Below are positions 22,301 through 37,300 of a DNA stretch of 64,000 nucleotides, in pieces. Made by a program: the position numbers and the translations under genes. The notes below the pieces were generated by a model. The model was not told the origin of the DNA. It made no database searches and saw only the letters and a program-made list of their open reading frames with translations. Origin of the DNA: Pelagadaptatus aseana (GTDB lineage: Bacteria; Pseudomonadota; Gammaproteobacteria; Pseudomonadales; Cellvibrionaceae); NCBI GenBank assembly GCA_040365065.1, contig BAABNI010000006.1:140215-204214 (forward strand), in the 5' to 3' direction. Position 1 is the first letter of the stretch. Every line of letters begins with the position of its first letter.

Positions 22301-25300
22301 GCTGGCGGGAGGTATCAACATCCATGTGCAGGGTGTCATCCTGATTCAGGCCATTACCACCACCCCAGATTTCAACGCTGTCGGTATCTTCGCTGTCGTT
22401 GCTGCCGGAATCGGCGATTTCAACAAACGACTTGCCGTCAATATCGCCACTGAGTGTCATCACATAGGTGTCGGAACCAATGGTACCGTCGAGGATGGCC
22501 TGCTTGGTAAAATCGTTAATGGCAAAACTGTTGCTGCTGGCGCCACCATAGAGAACGAAGGATTCAAATACGCCAACCGTGGTTTCCAGCTCATCCACCA
22601 CGCTGATCTCACCCAGCAATTCTTCCTGACCAGTGACATGCAACTCACTGTCAGACAGTGAATAATTCAAGTCCCGGGCTTCAATCAGGGTATCGGTTTC
22701 GGTGCTATCCGAATCGTCGATAAAGGTATCAACACCACCGTTACCAGTGACCGTGTCATTACCAATACCGGAGTTGATGGTGTCACCTCGATGACTGCCG
22801 ACAATGCGATCGTCACCAGTGCCACCTATCAAAGTCAGATTATCAACCACATGGGCCGTGATAATTTGACTGGACAGAATGTCCGTGGAATTCGGCAGGA
22901 AACCGGCAATGACTTCATCGTCACCACCATCGGCATCTACGGTAACGTTGTCGCGGGTACCGATGCCATCCACATCGTCGTTATCATCGGCATTATCGTC
23001 GAGGTCGATACCTCTCACTACGATACTCAAAGAGCGATCACTGTCACCAATGCGATGGTGATCAATTTGCAGGGTATCGGTGTAAATCACCTGCTGGTCA
23101 GTACCCTCGGCGTCTACCTGATGACCGATAATAAAGGAATCATCGGCACCGGAACCGGCGATATAGATGCTGTCGACATCATTGTCATTGACGTAAGTCG
23201 GGTCGAGGAACCAGTCAGTCGCACCGGTTTTCACCAGTTCATCGCTGATCTTGTTGCCATCAGCATCGCGCTCGTAGTCCCACACATCCTTTTCCACCAT
23301 GCGTGAGCCTTCCACCAGAATGGTCTGGTAGGGAGAAATATACAGATCACTGCCGGCATCGGTCTGGGTGGTCGACAAAACCGCCAATTGGGAGTTGCTA
23401 TCGGAAACGGTTTGTAATTCCCAGACGCCCTCATCGCTCAACTTTTCAATGGTGTGATAGCTGGTGGGCGAGCCGATTCTGACGGCTTCAAACCCCTCGT
23501 TGTTGAAGTCGTATTCAACGGTCAGGTCCGAAGCACCGCCAAAATTTTCCACGGTGACAAACCATGGGGCCTGATCCGAACCATCACCTTCAACAACGAG
23601 TGTACCCATTGCCAGCGGCGCCAGAGCAGAAACAATATCACCGGCTACGGTGCTGTCTGTCAGCGTCAAATCGACTGATGAACCGTTATAACTGAGGCTG
23701 CCACCGGCAATGCCCGCCGGCAAAATAATAAAGGCCGATGTCGTTGTGGCAACCAACGCCTCTTCCACTTCCGGGTTGGCTGAATCAGTAAAGTTGGTAG
23801 CCAGAATACGGTTTTCCAGATTGGTGCCGTTAATAACGAACAAACTCTGAGTGTCGTCATAGGAGACCGTTACATCAGTAGTATCGGTACTGCTGCCAAT
23901 GGCGCGAATCAGACTTTGCAGCTCGGCAGCCTGCTGATCTGCATCGGCAAAAATCTGGCTGGCCTCGAGAATAAAATCTTCATCGGGGCTAATCGAAATT
24001 CGAGTGCCCTCTTTGATCAGGTCACCGGTCAGTGTCTGAGTGGTAATGTCTTCAACGGTCGTGGTTTGTGCCGTTTCCAACATTTCCTGAACAAACACAG
24101 TGCGATTAAAGTCGTAAAGATCACCACCGCTGTCACGGTCAACATCGATAAAGGCCACAGACCATGGCTGACCATCAGCTGCCAATGAGCCAAAGCCGGC
24201 CACATCAACATCGGTGATATTACTCAGGCTCTCCAGAGCGGCTTCCACTTCCGCAGCAGTCATGCCCGCTTCAATCAGAACACGCTCGCCGTTGTAGTTG
24301 AAATAGCTGCTGGACTGCCAGCTTTCCAGACCGATGGTGCGCTCGGCGACCTCGGCATCTCTCTGAGTATGGCGGTCACCATAATTCAAGCTGATACTGG
24401 CCGCACTGAAGGCAGACATCAGACGGTATTCGCCTGTATCCGTCACCTCGGCATCCACCAGAGTGATAACCCAGCTACCCGCAGACCCGGTAACTTCCAC
24501 CTGATCAATGGCATTGAGGCTTTCCAGTGCGGTTTCAATGGATTCAGCGCTGCCACTGAAATCGATATCCACCCCCTGATCGCCGTACCAAAGGGTTTGC
24601 AATCCACTCAAAGCAACAGATTGCAAACTGTTGGTGATTTCAGTGATCGACACACTCAGATCATCATCAATGGTGGCCAGAGCAGCGGTAAAGATATTTT
24701 CGAATACCGTGTCACTGCTAACCGTGGACGTCAGGGTCACTACGTATTCATCGTCGACGCTGCCATCGGCAACCACCACATCAGTGCTGGTAAAGGCATC
24801 AAAGCCTTGCAGTAACGCCTGAATATCAGCAGCCGTATCGCTTGCAGCAATCACCGCCGTTTCGGTGCCGTACCAGATTTGTGATTCACCGGACAGCAGG
24901 AACGTTTGCTCGGAATTCTGTTGATTGCCAGTACTGGCCTGAACCGTTGGTTGTTGCTCCTTGGTGGCTGTAATGGTTAACAGATCGACATCGGCGCCTG
25001 CATGAAACACAATTTCCCAGGGTTCACTGACAGCAGCAGGAATCACTACACTCAGGTTTTCATCGGTAAGAGCTTCCAATGCCGCTTCAAGATCCTCGGC
25101 AATTTGCGCGCTGCCTTTGGCAGTGACATCCAATACGGTGGTGCTGGCGCCATAACCGATTTCAAGCGCTACCACATCGCCAGGCCAAATAAACTGTTGA
25201 CGAGCGTTATCAAACGCAGCGACTTCTGTTGCATCTGTGATCGTGCGAGTGTGGACCACTGATGTGTCCAGCGCCTCCCCGCCGGTGTTCAATTCCAGTA

Positions 25301-28300
25301 TCAGCGCAGGGCCAGCGAATACAAATTCCCACGGATTGGCTTCGCTGCCATCTCCGCTTACGCTGACGGCATCGGCTCCCAACAGTGTGTTAAAACGCTG
25401 CTCAAGAATGGCCGCGGAACCGGGTGTGGTGTCATCTGCGCTGGTGGGTTCCAGCAGATCGTTGGCATCAAACGCAATGCCCTGATCGCCGTACCAGAGA
25501 ATACCGTGGTCATCCAACAAGCGATCAAAGGTCAACAGCTGGATCTTATTATCCGTAATCGCGGTGGCGTCATTGGTGTTCTCTACCAAAGCCGGCTCAT
25601 CGCCATCATAAAGATAGTCGGCGGTATCGCTGTCGAGACGATAGAACACCGTACTCGAGCGGCTGTCGTCGCGCTGTAGCAAGGTGCCGCTGTAAGACTG
25701 GTAGTGATAGTGGTAGGCGAAGGTCGACTCCCGGGTGACTTTACCCGGGTCAATGGTGATGACCCAGGGATCAGTTTCTGTGCCTGAACCGGTTACCATC
25801 AAGGCACCAGGATTAATACTGGAAAGATTCTCCTCAAGTGCGGTTTTGAGGTCGGCTGCATTCATACCCGCAGAAACTTCAACACTGTCAACCGACGCTA
25901 TGCCATTGTTGTCGTAATACAGGGTGACCTTATCCAGCCCTTCAGGCAACCAGATGGATTGCTGATTGCCGGATACGTCTGCAAAGGCGCCACCATCCAG
26001 CAAGGTCGGTGAGCCATCGTCGTTAAACAGATAGCTGCCACCATCGGCCAGGTCGTAACGATAGAAATACTGCCCGGTGGTGTAACTTTTCTCTCCAGCG
26101 GAAGGATTCAGGCGGTATTCAAAACCGTCCGGATACACCTGATGATTCCCCTCGAAATCCCGATCCACCTGGAACATGGTGGCCATATCGGCGCCCAGTT
26201 GAACATCCACTGCCTGCAGACTGGTATCGAGCAGATCACCGATACTGATATTATCGCTGCCACCTTTGCTGTCGAGCTCTAGATTTTCAACGTCCAGATT
26301 GAGGCTGTCACCGTCGATCGTCAGGGTGGCGAAGTTGGGCTTACCGGTATCAATAGGTGTACCACTGTCATTCAGCGTAATGGTACTGTCACCGTCATTG
26401 ACCACCGCCAGCAAGGTATCTTCACCGTCGCCACCCAGCACCTCCAGCAGAGAGCCATCGGCAATGTCTTCGTACTGCCAGGAAATGATGTCATCCCCTG
26501 CGCCGCCATAGGCTTTAACACCACCGGTACCGGCATCAATAATATCGTCACCAGCATCGCCGTGAATTTCATTGGTGCTTTCATTACCAAACAACTGATC
26601 GAAACCATCGCCGCCATAAATGGTGTCATCGCCTTCGCCACCGTGTACCAGATCACCATGGAAGCTGCGGATTACGACACTGACACCGTTGATATCCACC
26701 GGTGAACCACTGTGGGTACCGGTTTCACTTTCCATGGCCAGGCGATAAATACCCAACTCATTGTCAAACAGGTAATCGCCACCGGGTTCGGCAATAAACA
26801 AAGTCGGGAAACCGTATTCGTTGTAGCCGTGATCGGCCAGCAAGGTGTAGGACTCACCATTGGGCTGGTAAATATCGGGGTTACGCAGATTGCCATTGAT
26901 ATCCACATAGGTCGCGGCGGTTTCCGCACCACCGTAAATGGTGTCATTACCTGCGTAGGTCGCAATCACATCAAAGCCGCTGTCTGCGGAATTGATGCCT
27001 TCATCACCACCGTAGACCTTATCATCACCGGCACCACCAAAGATGGTGTCGTCGCCGGTACCACCAACGATGGTCATGCCGGCATAGGTGTTTTCACCGG
27101 TAATCTTAATGCTGTCATCACCGGCTCCGCCCTGCAGCAGATACACGCCGTCCTGTGTCAGGAGCATACTGTCAACACTGATACGGTCATCACCGTCACC
27201 GGCATTAATGATCAGCCTATCGATTTTGGTGTCGACTTCACCGTCGCCGGTAATTTCAATGATGTCGTCACTGGCGCCGGCATTAATAATCAGCTCGTTA
27301 ATGCGACCATTGAGGTTTTTCAACACATAGCGATCCGCCTCGGCGTTGTCCGCTGCTGGTGCAGCAACCGGGTCGGTGCCCACCACAATGGAATCCACCT
27401 CAGACGCCAGGAAGACTTCAACACGCAGATTGTTACTGACGATAATCACCTCATCGTCCACATTGTTGGTGCGCCATTGGGCCAACTGTGCACTCAACGC
27501 CTGCTCTTCCGCCCGGGTGTAATACTCGGTATCGAGCATGCCTTCGGTCACCAGACTTTCCAGAGTCAGATCGTCATTAACGTCCCAGACATCGACGGTG
27601 TAATTTTCCGAGCCATCAGAATTGGCGCCAGCATAGCTGAGTGTCAGGGTACGATTATCCAGGTCCGCCAAATCATCTGGGGCCTCATGGACACACTCCC
27701 ACTCAAATTCGGCAATGATTTCATCCACAAACCGGTCTTTGGCTTCAAACAGGGTAATGGTACTGAAGCCCATATCGATGCCGATCCACATAAAGGCTTC
27801 GAGGAAGACACTCAGTTGACCCTGCACATCGAACAGACACTGCGGGCCGTGGGTAATACGCTCAATCAGCTCCGAACCGTACATCTTGCCATCACCCACC
27901 GGCAGATCATTGAGGAACTGGGTCTCCATATCATTGAGGTCAAAACCGATGACGGCTTCCAAACCACCGCGCACACCGGCTTCCACAATACCGCCAATAC
28001 CCAGAGATGCTGAGGCGCCAACTGCAGCGGTAATCGTGGCTTCGAATTCGTCACTGTCGGTATTTTCCATACCGTGATCATCGAGGTAGAAGCCATTGAA
28101 AATACGCCAGCTCTCAGCCATATCGAAATCGGTATCCATCCACTCGGAAAGACCGCGGGTATCAAAACCAAAATCGAAGTTGGTGTAGGCACCAATCTCA
28201 CCAAACAGTCCCAGATTAAGGCCCGGGTATACCATATAGGATTTCGAATATTCGAATTCCAGCTCAAGATCCGGCAGGTCGTACCAGAACAGGTCCACCT

Positions 28301-31300
28301 CACCTTTACCCAAGATAAAGTTGAGCACCGACATGGGATCTTCAAGAACGGGAATGCGGAAACTCTTACCGCCATCTTTACCGGTCAAACCATCCTGATC
28401 CGGACCGGCAATGGCGTTTTGGGTTTCCTGTGACATGGTGTTACTGCCACCGCCACGGCTATTGGTATTGGCCGCAGTCGCCTGCTCATCCGGATCGCCC
28501 AGAGCGCCTCCGGTCAGATCAAAGGTACCAAAGTTGATCCCGCCATCCATGCTGCCCACGGACTCCATAAACTCAATGGTGGCATCGAGAACATTCAGAA
28601 CTTTCTTGGCAGTATCCACCACATTGGCGGGCAAACGCAGGTAAGCAATATCAATAAACTGCAGTTTGGTGATGCCCAGATCAATCTCCATGGTCAGGAG
28701 ATCCACCAGAGGTTTCAAAGGCGTAACAATGTCGTAAATAACATCGAAAGCATCACCCAGGAAGCTGTCGAATACGGAGCCCACATCCAGGGTAACGTTG
28801 TGCAGAACCAGGGTCGGGTCGCCGATCTCGAAACTGCTGTCACCCAGCAGTGACAGGGTTGCGTTCATTTCCTGAGCGTATTCGATGACCGTATTCACCG
28901 ACGGCAGTACGTCACCGACACTGGTGGCCACTTGAGCGTACAAATTGGCCTGGGCACTGGCATTGGCATTGAGATCCACGCCAATACTTTCACCCAGTTC
29001 CAGACGGCCATCGCTGTTGCCATCGGTGATATCGACACCGAAGTGACCGGACAAGCCGGTAAAGCCGTCATTGGTAATTCCGGTGTCTTCTCCATTGAGC
29101 TGATCACCGTTGGTGATATCCATGGCAAGGAAGCCCAGAGTACCACTGGCGATGCTGTCATCACCCAACCAGGCGTCGGCATCCAGAGCGATTTCTTCAC
29201 CTTTGGTATTGATACCGCTGGTATCGAGGAACACGCCCATATCGATACCGGTATCGCTCATATTGCCGATACCCAAGCCAATACCCATCAGGTAGTCGAT
29301 CAACACTTTGATTTCAGCGTCCATTTCCAGATTTAATCCGGGAATGCCCACACCAAAATCGATTGGCAGAGATTCGGCTTCCAGCTCACCGGTGCGCTCA
29401 CCGGTGGTTTCATCCAGTACATAATCGCCGACCAGCAGACCGCCAAACTTGAGATTGAAGGTCAACAAACCGGTTTCGGTAAACACCAGCTCAATATCAT
29501 CGGCACTGGCAGGCAGCTTGGTAATCAGCTTACCGTCGTCATCGTATTGTTCTGCGCCGTATTCATCGTAAATGGGCACCACAAAGGAGAACAGTTTGCT
29601 GTCCAGACTGCTTAAACCGTTGAACAGCTCGGTGCGGATTTTATCCAGTACCGCATCCACCACACTTTCATCAGGCCCAAGTCCCTGCAGCCAACCGCCG
29701 AGCGAATCCGGATCCAGATAATTACCCACGGCATCGACTTCACCGAGAATATTAATGCGCAAGCTGTAGAGGGTGTTGGCAAGATCATCAAAGGATTCAC
29801 CACCTACCAGTGGCAGTTCAATATTGGCAATACCGTCAGCAACGGTATCAATGGCATCAAAGAAACCTTCCAAACCGCCCAAAAGATTGTCTGGATCATT
29901 AATCAGATTGATCAACGCCATAATCATATCGGCGCTGCTGAAACCAAACGTGGGTAATGAATAGTTGTAATCGGTGGCAAAACCACTGGCAGAATCCCAG
30001 CTGAAGCCAGCGCTGGCCGCAAGGCTGTTATCAGCCACCCCATTGCCATCGCGATCCTCTTCACTACCGCCAAGAGGCATGGATTTCAGCGGGAAGTACA
30101 GAGGCAAATTCAGATCGGCGCCACCAAAGGCTTCGGCCTCAAAGGTGCCGCCCAGCTCGGTAAGTTCCAGCACTCCGTTATCATCAGTGGCTGCATCAAA
30201 GCCCGTCAGACCGGCAGCAAAGCCCAGCTCTATACCAGCCGAACCGTTTTCGGCCATCAAGCCCAGTTCAGAGCCGATACCCAGATCAAGTCCCAGAATA
30301 AAATCGATGTCTTCGGCTGCCGCACTCAGCAGCACATCAAAGCCGGAAGTTTCGTCAACGTAGACAATCGGATCGGTAACGTCCGACAGATCCCAGCCAA
30401 AGCCCAGATTCAGGTCGGCCTCGGCCAGCAGCTCGATGGTGCCTGAGGCTTCAATGGCCAGCAGTTCATCGAGATTGAGTCCGATATCCCATTGATCCAG
30501 TCCCAGATCATCGATATCCAGTGCCAGATCCAGGCTGTGCTCATACAGTGCGTTGAGATTGAAATCAAAGTCCATCACCGAATCGATGTATTCGGCCGTA
30601 AACAATTCAACATCGTCGGCGAAATTGAAGAAATCACGCAATTCTGCGTTGATAAAATCAACCAGCTCGTAAATATTGTCGGCGCTGTCACGTGCCGCAT
30701 CGATGATGCTCTGGATGGCGTCTGCCACCCCTTCGGCGCCCTCGCCGATAAGGTCATCAACACTTTTGCCCACCAGCGGAATGTCCTGATACAGAATGCC
30801 GGTCTGGACGGTCCATCCCTGTGTCAGGGTACTGGTATTAAAACTGTTGGCGGTTACCTCCCACAGAGAGCTGGCCTGATTAAAGGCGTACTCGGTTACC
30901 GTGGAGCCATTGAGCAGGCCCCAGATTTCATCACCGACATCAGTCAACCAGCGGGTCAAGGTGACATCGCCATCGGTATCTTCGGACAAAGTCTGGATGG
31001 CAACGGCGTCGGACGACACCGTCTCGGTTGCATCAGTGGCGGTATAGACTTCTAGAGCCACAATCACATCCGCATCGGCTGCGGCCTGACTGCGGGTTTC
31101 CTTACCCCAAACGATAGGCGCACCTGTCCCACTGAGGTTGGTCCACTGCTTCAGGGTGATAAAGTTGCCGTTATCGTCGCGCACCTGAAGGCTAGGCTGT
31201 ACACCATCCACCAGCAACGCCTCATAATCACCGTCGGCCAGTTCGGATGCGGCATCCACTGACCAGATACGCTCACGCAAATTATCGGCGCTGTCGCCGT

Positions 31301-34300
31301 AGGCGGTAAATTCTTCGCCCATCACCTGCTGCAACAGGTTTTCAAACATATCGAGGATGCTGTCCAGTGACAGCAGCCCCATATTTTTCAGATCAAAAAT
31401 GTCCTGCGGAAAGACAACACTGTAATCGCCCAGCTCCGGTACCAGAGTATCAGGGTTCAGACCAAAACCCACACCCAGATGCAGTAAATTATCGGCGAAA
31501 CCATCGGCATTCAGATCCAGTTCGGAGCCGCCAGCGGGATTGTCTTCAGTCGGGAAATACAAGGGCAAATCAAAGTGGGCATCACCGGCCAGCTCAATAT
31601 CGAGCGCGTCGACGCCCGAGGCCTGCAATTGATAGATCGAGTAACGACCGGTGTTGATGTCTTTAAGGCCAACTCCGGCATCAATGCTGATCAGTCCCTC
31701 ACCGTCACGTCCCCAGAAACCCAGCTCCTGACCAAACAGACCAATGGAGGCCTCGGCATCGAGATTAACACCACCGGCCTGGCCACTGAATGACAACTCG
31801 GAATCATCGCCCAGATAGGCGTAATTCAGAACATTGGCATTGCCCTTGGTAAAGGCTGTGGCCTTGGCGAATTCCTGCAGATCAAAATCAAGATCAAAAG
31901 TGAAATCCAGCACCGCATCAAACAGCAGGTCACCGGACGTGGCAAAGGTGGTCTCGACGAAATCAACCCCAAAGAATTCACCCAGATCCGGCATGGCCAG
32001 ATCAAAGTCGTACCAGCTCAGGAAATCCCAGTTGAAGTTCCAGTCGAAGCCAAAGTTCCAGCCATCGAACAGGAAGCCCAGGTCGATGTCCGGCAAGCCA
32101 AACCAATCCGGCAACAAATCGAACAGGGACAGGATTTTCTGTTCCAGCCAGTCCGCCAGCCCGGCAAGACCATTGCTGATAGAGCCCCAAGCGTCTTTCA
32201 AATCATCCAGAATGCCATTAAAGAAAGCTTTGGCCGAATCGTAGCTGTCAGAGATCAGGGCAAACAGCTTGTCGAGATTGAAGTCAAAACCCGGAATATC
32301 AAAACTGAAAATATCGAGGCTGGTGATGTAATCAAAGGCACCGCGCAGCAGCTCAATAATGCCGTCGATAGACAGGGCAGAGAAATCGAACAGATCCGAT
32401 AAATCCGGCAGTTCAATTTCCAGATTACTGAAGAAATCGGCAATGGCCGACAGGTCCGGTAAATCCGGAAGATCGGGCGTTTTGATGACAATGGTAGGCA
32501 GATCCGGCAGTTCGATACCCAGCTCCCCTACTTCCACCGTGATGGGCAACTCGGCTTTAAAGCCGGTACCGTCACTGACAGAAACAGCTAACTGGCCATT
32601 CAATGGCGCGGCGTTACCAAATTCATCGGCCGGGTCTGAGGGATCGTCCACAATGGCATCGATGGCGGCCTGCAACTCACTCTGAGTTTGATCACCACTG
32701 GTACCGAGCCTCAGCTCGGCATTCATTTCAATGGTGCCGTCGACCACACTGCCTTTCACCAAGCCGAAATCAACCGTAGCGTCGACGTCGTCTTCACTGA
32801 TGCGCGACTCAAACACCAGAGCGGCATCACGCACAAAAAATTCACCGGCAACAGCACTGCCACCGGAATCATCCACCGCCAGTCCAAAGGCAAAATCAAA
32901 GCGCAGGGAGTTATTCAATTCAGGTTGAAAGTCGACATTCAATCCGGGGATATTACTCAGTGTGTCCCCCAGATCCAGACCGACTGCGTCCAGCTCGGAG
33001 AAAAGGGTCAGATCGGCGGCAAATTCCAGCAGGCGATTATTCAACGTAATCTGCAGCGGTGCCGCGTTAAAAATATCGTCGGTGGTGGCCGTATCACTGT
33101 TGTCGTTGGCCGTAGCATCTTCACTGCCCCAGAGCAGTGCTTTCAGAGGCTTGATCAGCTGCTCTTCGATGGCATTGCCAATCACCGTGGCGTAATCAAA
33201 AGCCACATCCACTTCAATCGGATCACCGGTCACAGGATCAAAGCCGGTGGTTTCCTTTTCAAACAGTTGACCAAAGGTGACGCCCAGAATCGGTACCGGC
33301 GTATCCAGTAATTCATCCCAATCGTCGTAGTTCGTGGAAATCAGATTGGCCCAATCTTTCAGGGTTATCAGGCCATTGATCAGCGCATCCTGAGCAGTAG
33401 CATCCAGAGTGACGTTGGCCTGCACCGCGGTGTTATCGCCCTGACCTTCCAGAATTTCTTCAATATCGAAAGTGGAAGTCACGGTATTACTGCCGTCGGT
33501 TACGGCAATACTGCGGCCCAACGCGGTAGCCAGATCCACTTCGGCGCCATCATCACGCCCAAAGTCATAACTGAGATCCGCTGTTATGGCGCTGAAATCA
33601 AGTTTATCCGCACCATCGGCATCAGAGACATCGTCATTACCCCAATCACCGGAAAACTTAAAGGTATCATTGCCATCGCCACCGGCCAGAGTATCGTCGC
33701 CGGCGCCACCGTCCAGCACATTGTCGTTGCCGTCACCGGTCAGGGTATCGGCCTGATCACCACCCACCAGATTTTCAATATCCGCCAGAGTCGCGATCTG
33801 ATTAGGCGTTGCCTGAAGATCCTCGGCAACACCTGTGGACAGGTCCGCATTCACACCAATGGCTGCGAAGGTCGCAAAACTGACGGTATCATTACCGCCC
33901 TTGCCGTCGATGTTATCGGCTGGGTCTGCAGCACTCCAGGCCCCGATCACAAAGGTGTTGTCATTGTCATCACCGGTAAAGCTGTCAGCCGCGCCGGTGG
34001 CATTGGACCCCCACACCGTTTGAATATTGCGAATGCCGGTAAACGCGGTGGCCGTGCCCCAATTACTGTCCCCATCATCGGTTGATAAGTCGACGGAAAT
34101 GGCGTTGTTATAGCCAAAGCTGGCGGCTGAAGCGCCGTTGTAATAATCCAGAGTATTGCGCCCTTCGGCAGCATCCAGCGTGCCGTTAAACACAGGGTTT
34201 TCGAGTGCACCCAGTGCCGAATGGCTGATGCTGTTGACCGAAATGGTGTCGTCACCGGAACCGGCTGTAATAGACCAGCTGCTGTTGTCAGTGTCGGTAT

Positions 34301-37300
34301 CGGCGTTGTGATTCAAAGAAATTTTAGCGGTTTTAGGAACAGGCGAACCGGTTGGCGTGATATCGGCTTTGACAGTCAACTGTGCACCGGAATTGGCACC
34401 GGCATTATCCAGAAACAGGAACGTCAGATCCGCCGTCAGCATCGAAAGATCCAGAGTATTGGAGCCTTCCAAGTCTTTGATGGTATCGTTTTGACCGTTC
34501 TCTGCCGCCTGGGTCAAAGACAGTCGGTCATCCCAGTTTTCGGCAATCACATACTCGTCGTTATCAGCGCCGCCTTCCAAAGTATCGTCACCGAGACCGC
34601 CATCGAGCTTGTCATCACCTCCCTGTCCACGCAGGGTGTCATCGCCCTCACCACCGATCAGGGTATCAGCACCGTCACCACCGTCGATGGTGTCGTTACC
34701 GCCGCTGCCGTCGAGTATATTGTCCAGATTGTTACCGGTAAGGGTGTCATCGAACGCCGTACCGATAATATTGTTGATCCCCGTTGACGTACCAACGCCA
34801 TCCAACACTGCCCCGGAAGACAAATCCACGGTGACACCGATTTGTGTGCCACCGGCGTCTTTTTTCACAAACTGGCTGTAATCCAGAATGGACAGACCAT
34901 TACTGCCGTCAATTTCGCCCGTAAAATCCACTTCACCGACCAGCACAAAACGGTTTTCCCCTGTGCCACCAATCAGTTTTTCAACGTCATCGGCAACTAC
35001 GGTGTAGGTTACCGTTTCCACTGCGGTAAATTCTTCGGTGCGATGCACCGGTGTGGTGGTGTCATCGCCATCGATCAGGAATTCAGCGCCCAGTGCACTC
35101 AGGCCGATCTTTAGGGTCTTTTGATGGGTAATTTCTACGTCGGTGGTCACGGTAACCTGTACCCGTCCAGTATCAGAGCCATCTTCGTTCAGGATTTTTT
35201 CGAGGGTAAACACCAGGTCGGAGGAAACCGCACTGAAATCCAGAATCCCCTGATTAACACCGGTGGTGGCGCTATCATCCAGATTGATGGTGCTGTCGCT
35301 GTTACCGCCCCACTGGTCGGCAAATACATAACTGTTATTGCCGGCACCGCCTTTGATCAGTTCAATGTTTTCCAGTGAGCCAGAACCGATCTCCAGCGTG
35401 TTGGCCGTTGCGGCTGAATCCGCCACCGACAGGGCGCCATTGGCAAAATCCAGCGTCAGATCGTTGCTGACTGCCGCGACGGCGCTCATAGCCAAAGTAT
35501 CGCCACCGGCAATGATTTCTGCCTGACCGGCAAAGCTCAGGGTGTCATTGCCACCATCGACCAATTCCGTGACACCGCGCACGGACAGGTTGGTGCCCTG
35601 GGTCAGACCATTGGCCTGATCCACATTCAACACAGCGCCATTGCTGGCCGACACACTGTCATCACGAACTACGAGACCTTCACTGCCCGCCTGAGCAGTA
35701 AATTCCAGAGTAATATCCTGCTCGGAAGTGGTGCCATCGCCGTTATCAAGCGCCACTTTAAAACCGATAGACAGAGTATCGGCGTAATTATCCAGATCCG
35801 CAGGATCGTCCAGAACAAAGCTATAGCTGCCATCCTCCTTGATCACTAGATAACCCAGATCAGAGCCCAGACTGGTCAAAACCACGCTATCGGGTGGCGA
35901 GAAATTGGTGGTCGCCTGCCCATAGCCTGTCACGGTCTGTCCATCCACCAGATCCAGCAGACCATTGAGCGTCAACCCTTCCGCATTGGGATCAACCGAT
36001 ACGGTTCCGGAATCCACGGCAATTTCACCGCGAACGATGGTCAGAGTACGGGTGTATTCTTCGGAGAAACCGGCATCGTTCTCGACCGTAAAGGTAACGG
36101 TATCCATGACCGGTTTGCCCACCGCGATGCTGTCAAAAGCCATGCCCGGATCGTAGCTGTAGCTGCCATTGGCCTGAATGGTAATCTTGGCACCGCTGGG
36201 TAACGTGACTTCACTGCCCAAAGTAATAGCAGCCCCAGCGCTGTCCTTGGCAGAGATCACGGTCAGGGAATCAACGTCCTGGCCCCAATCGCCACTGAAG
36301 AGATAAGTATCATCGCCGTCACCACCGGCAAGGCCATCACTGCCAGCACCGCCCATGATAATATCGTTGCCATCACCGCCAAAAATCAGGTCGTTGCCAC
36401 TGCCGCCATGCAACAGATCATTGTCATCTGTGCCAAAGACGTTGGTATCAACGTTGCCCGCTGCCAGAGAGTCTTTGTATTGGGTGCCACGCAACTCATT
36501 GATACCGGTTACCGTGCCACCGAAGCCCAACACCTGCCCAGCCACGGAATCGGCGGTAGACAAATCGATGGACAAGCCAGGAATGGCGGGCACCTCTGCT
36601 GCAACACCACCATCGACGGCAACACTCAGATTGCCATCGACATCACGACTGACTGTAAAGGTTACGCTGTCGGTTTTATCCGTTGCATAGGGTTGGCCAT
36701 CAGCATCCAGTGCCCGGAAACTGACGATGATGTCCTCGCTGGTGTCATTGGCCAAACTGCTGAAATCATTTTCCGGATCAACCGTGTAGCGATAGCTGCC
36801 ATCGCTATCAAGACTGACCTTACCTTTGCCAACCACAGGATGGCTGGTCAGCTCATAGCGGTCTTCACCGGCAATGCTCGCCTGACCCGTCGCGGCTGGA
36901 TCCAGCTGAATTACATCGGAATAATCCAGACTGTGGGTGCCGGTGCTCGCGGCGGCGGCAATCAAATTCCCGGAAATAGCGCCATCTTCGGCGATTTTGT
37001 AGATATTATTAGCCAAACCGCCTTGGATATTGTCTACATTCTCGATCACTACTTTGTTGCCCAGAGTATCGAGCACTTCAACGGTACCGTTTGCCTTAAT
37101 AGTAAAGTGCAAACTCTTGGTGACCGCGGAAAAATCCAGCGAAACCGTAGCGGGCTCGCCATTTGCAATCACCAGCGGCGACAGCCAGTTATCATTAAAG
37201 ACGTAGTTCACCACGCCGCTGCCACCGACAATTTTTTCAACCTGGGTAATACCGCTAATGCTATTGGCTCCCACCGCCACATCAAAATTACCGGCATTGA

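Noticed and set aside
26712..28013. 433-codon open frame on the plus strand across the giant gene, and similar ones (39198-40487, 12636-13907, 8136-9290)
   Set aside because: They lie antisense to RTX and repeat codons; the residues they would encode are repetitive reflections of Asp/Gly codons, with no ribosome sites or known domains.
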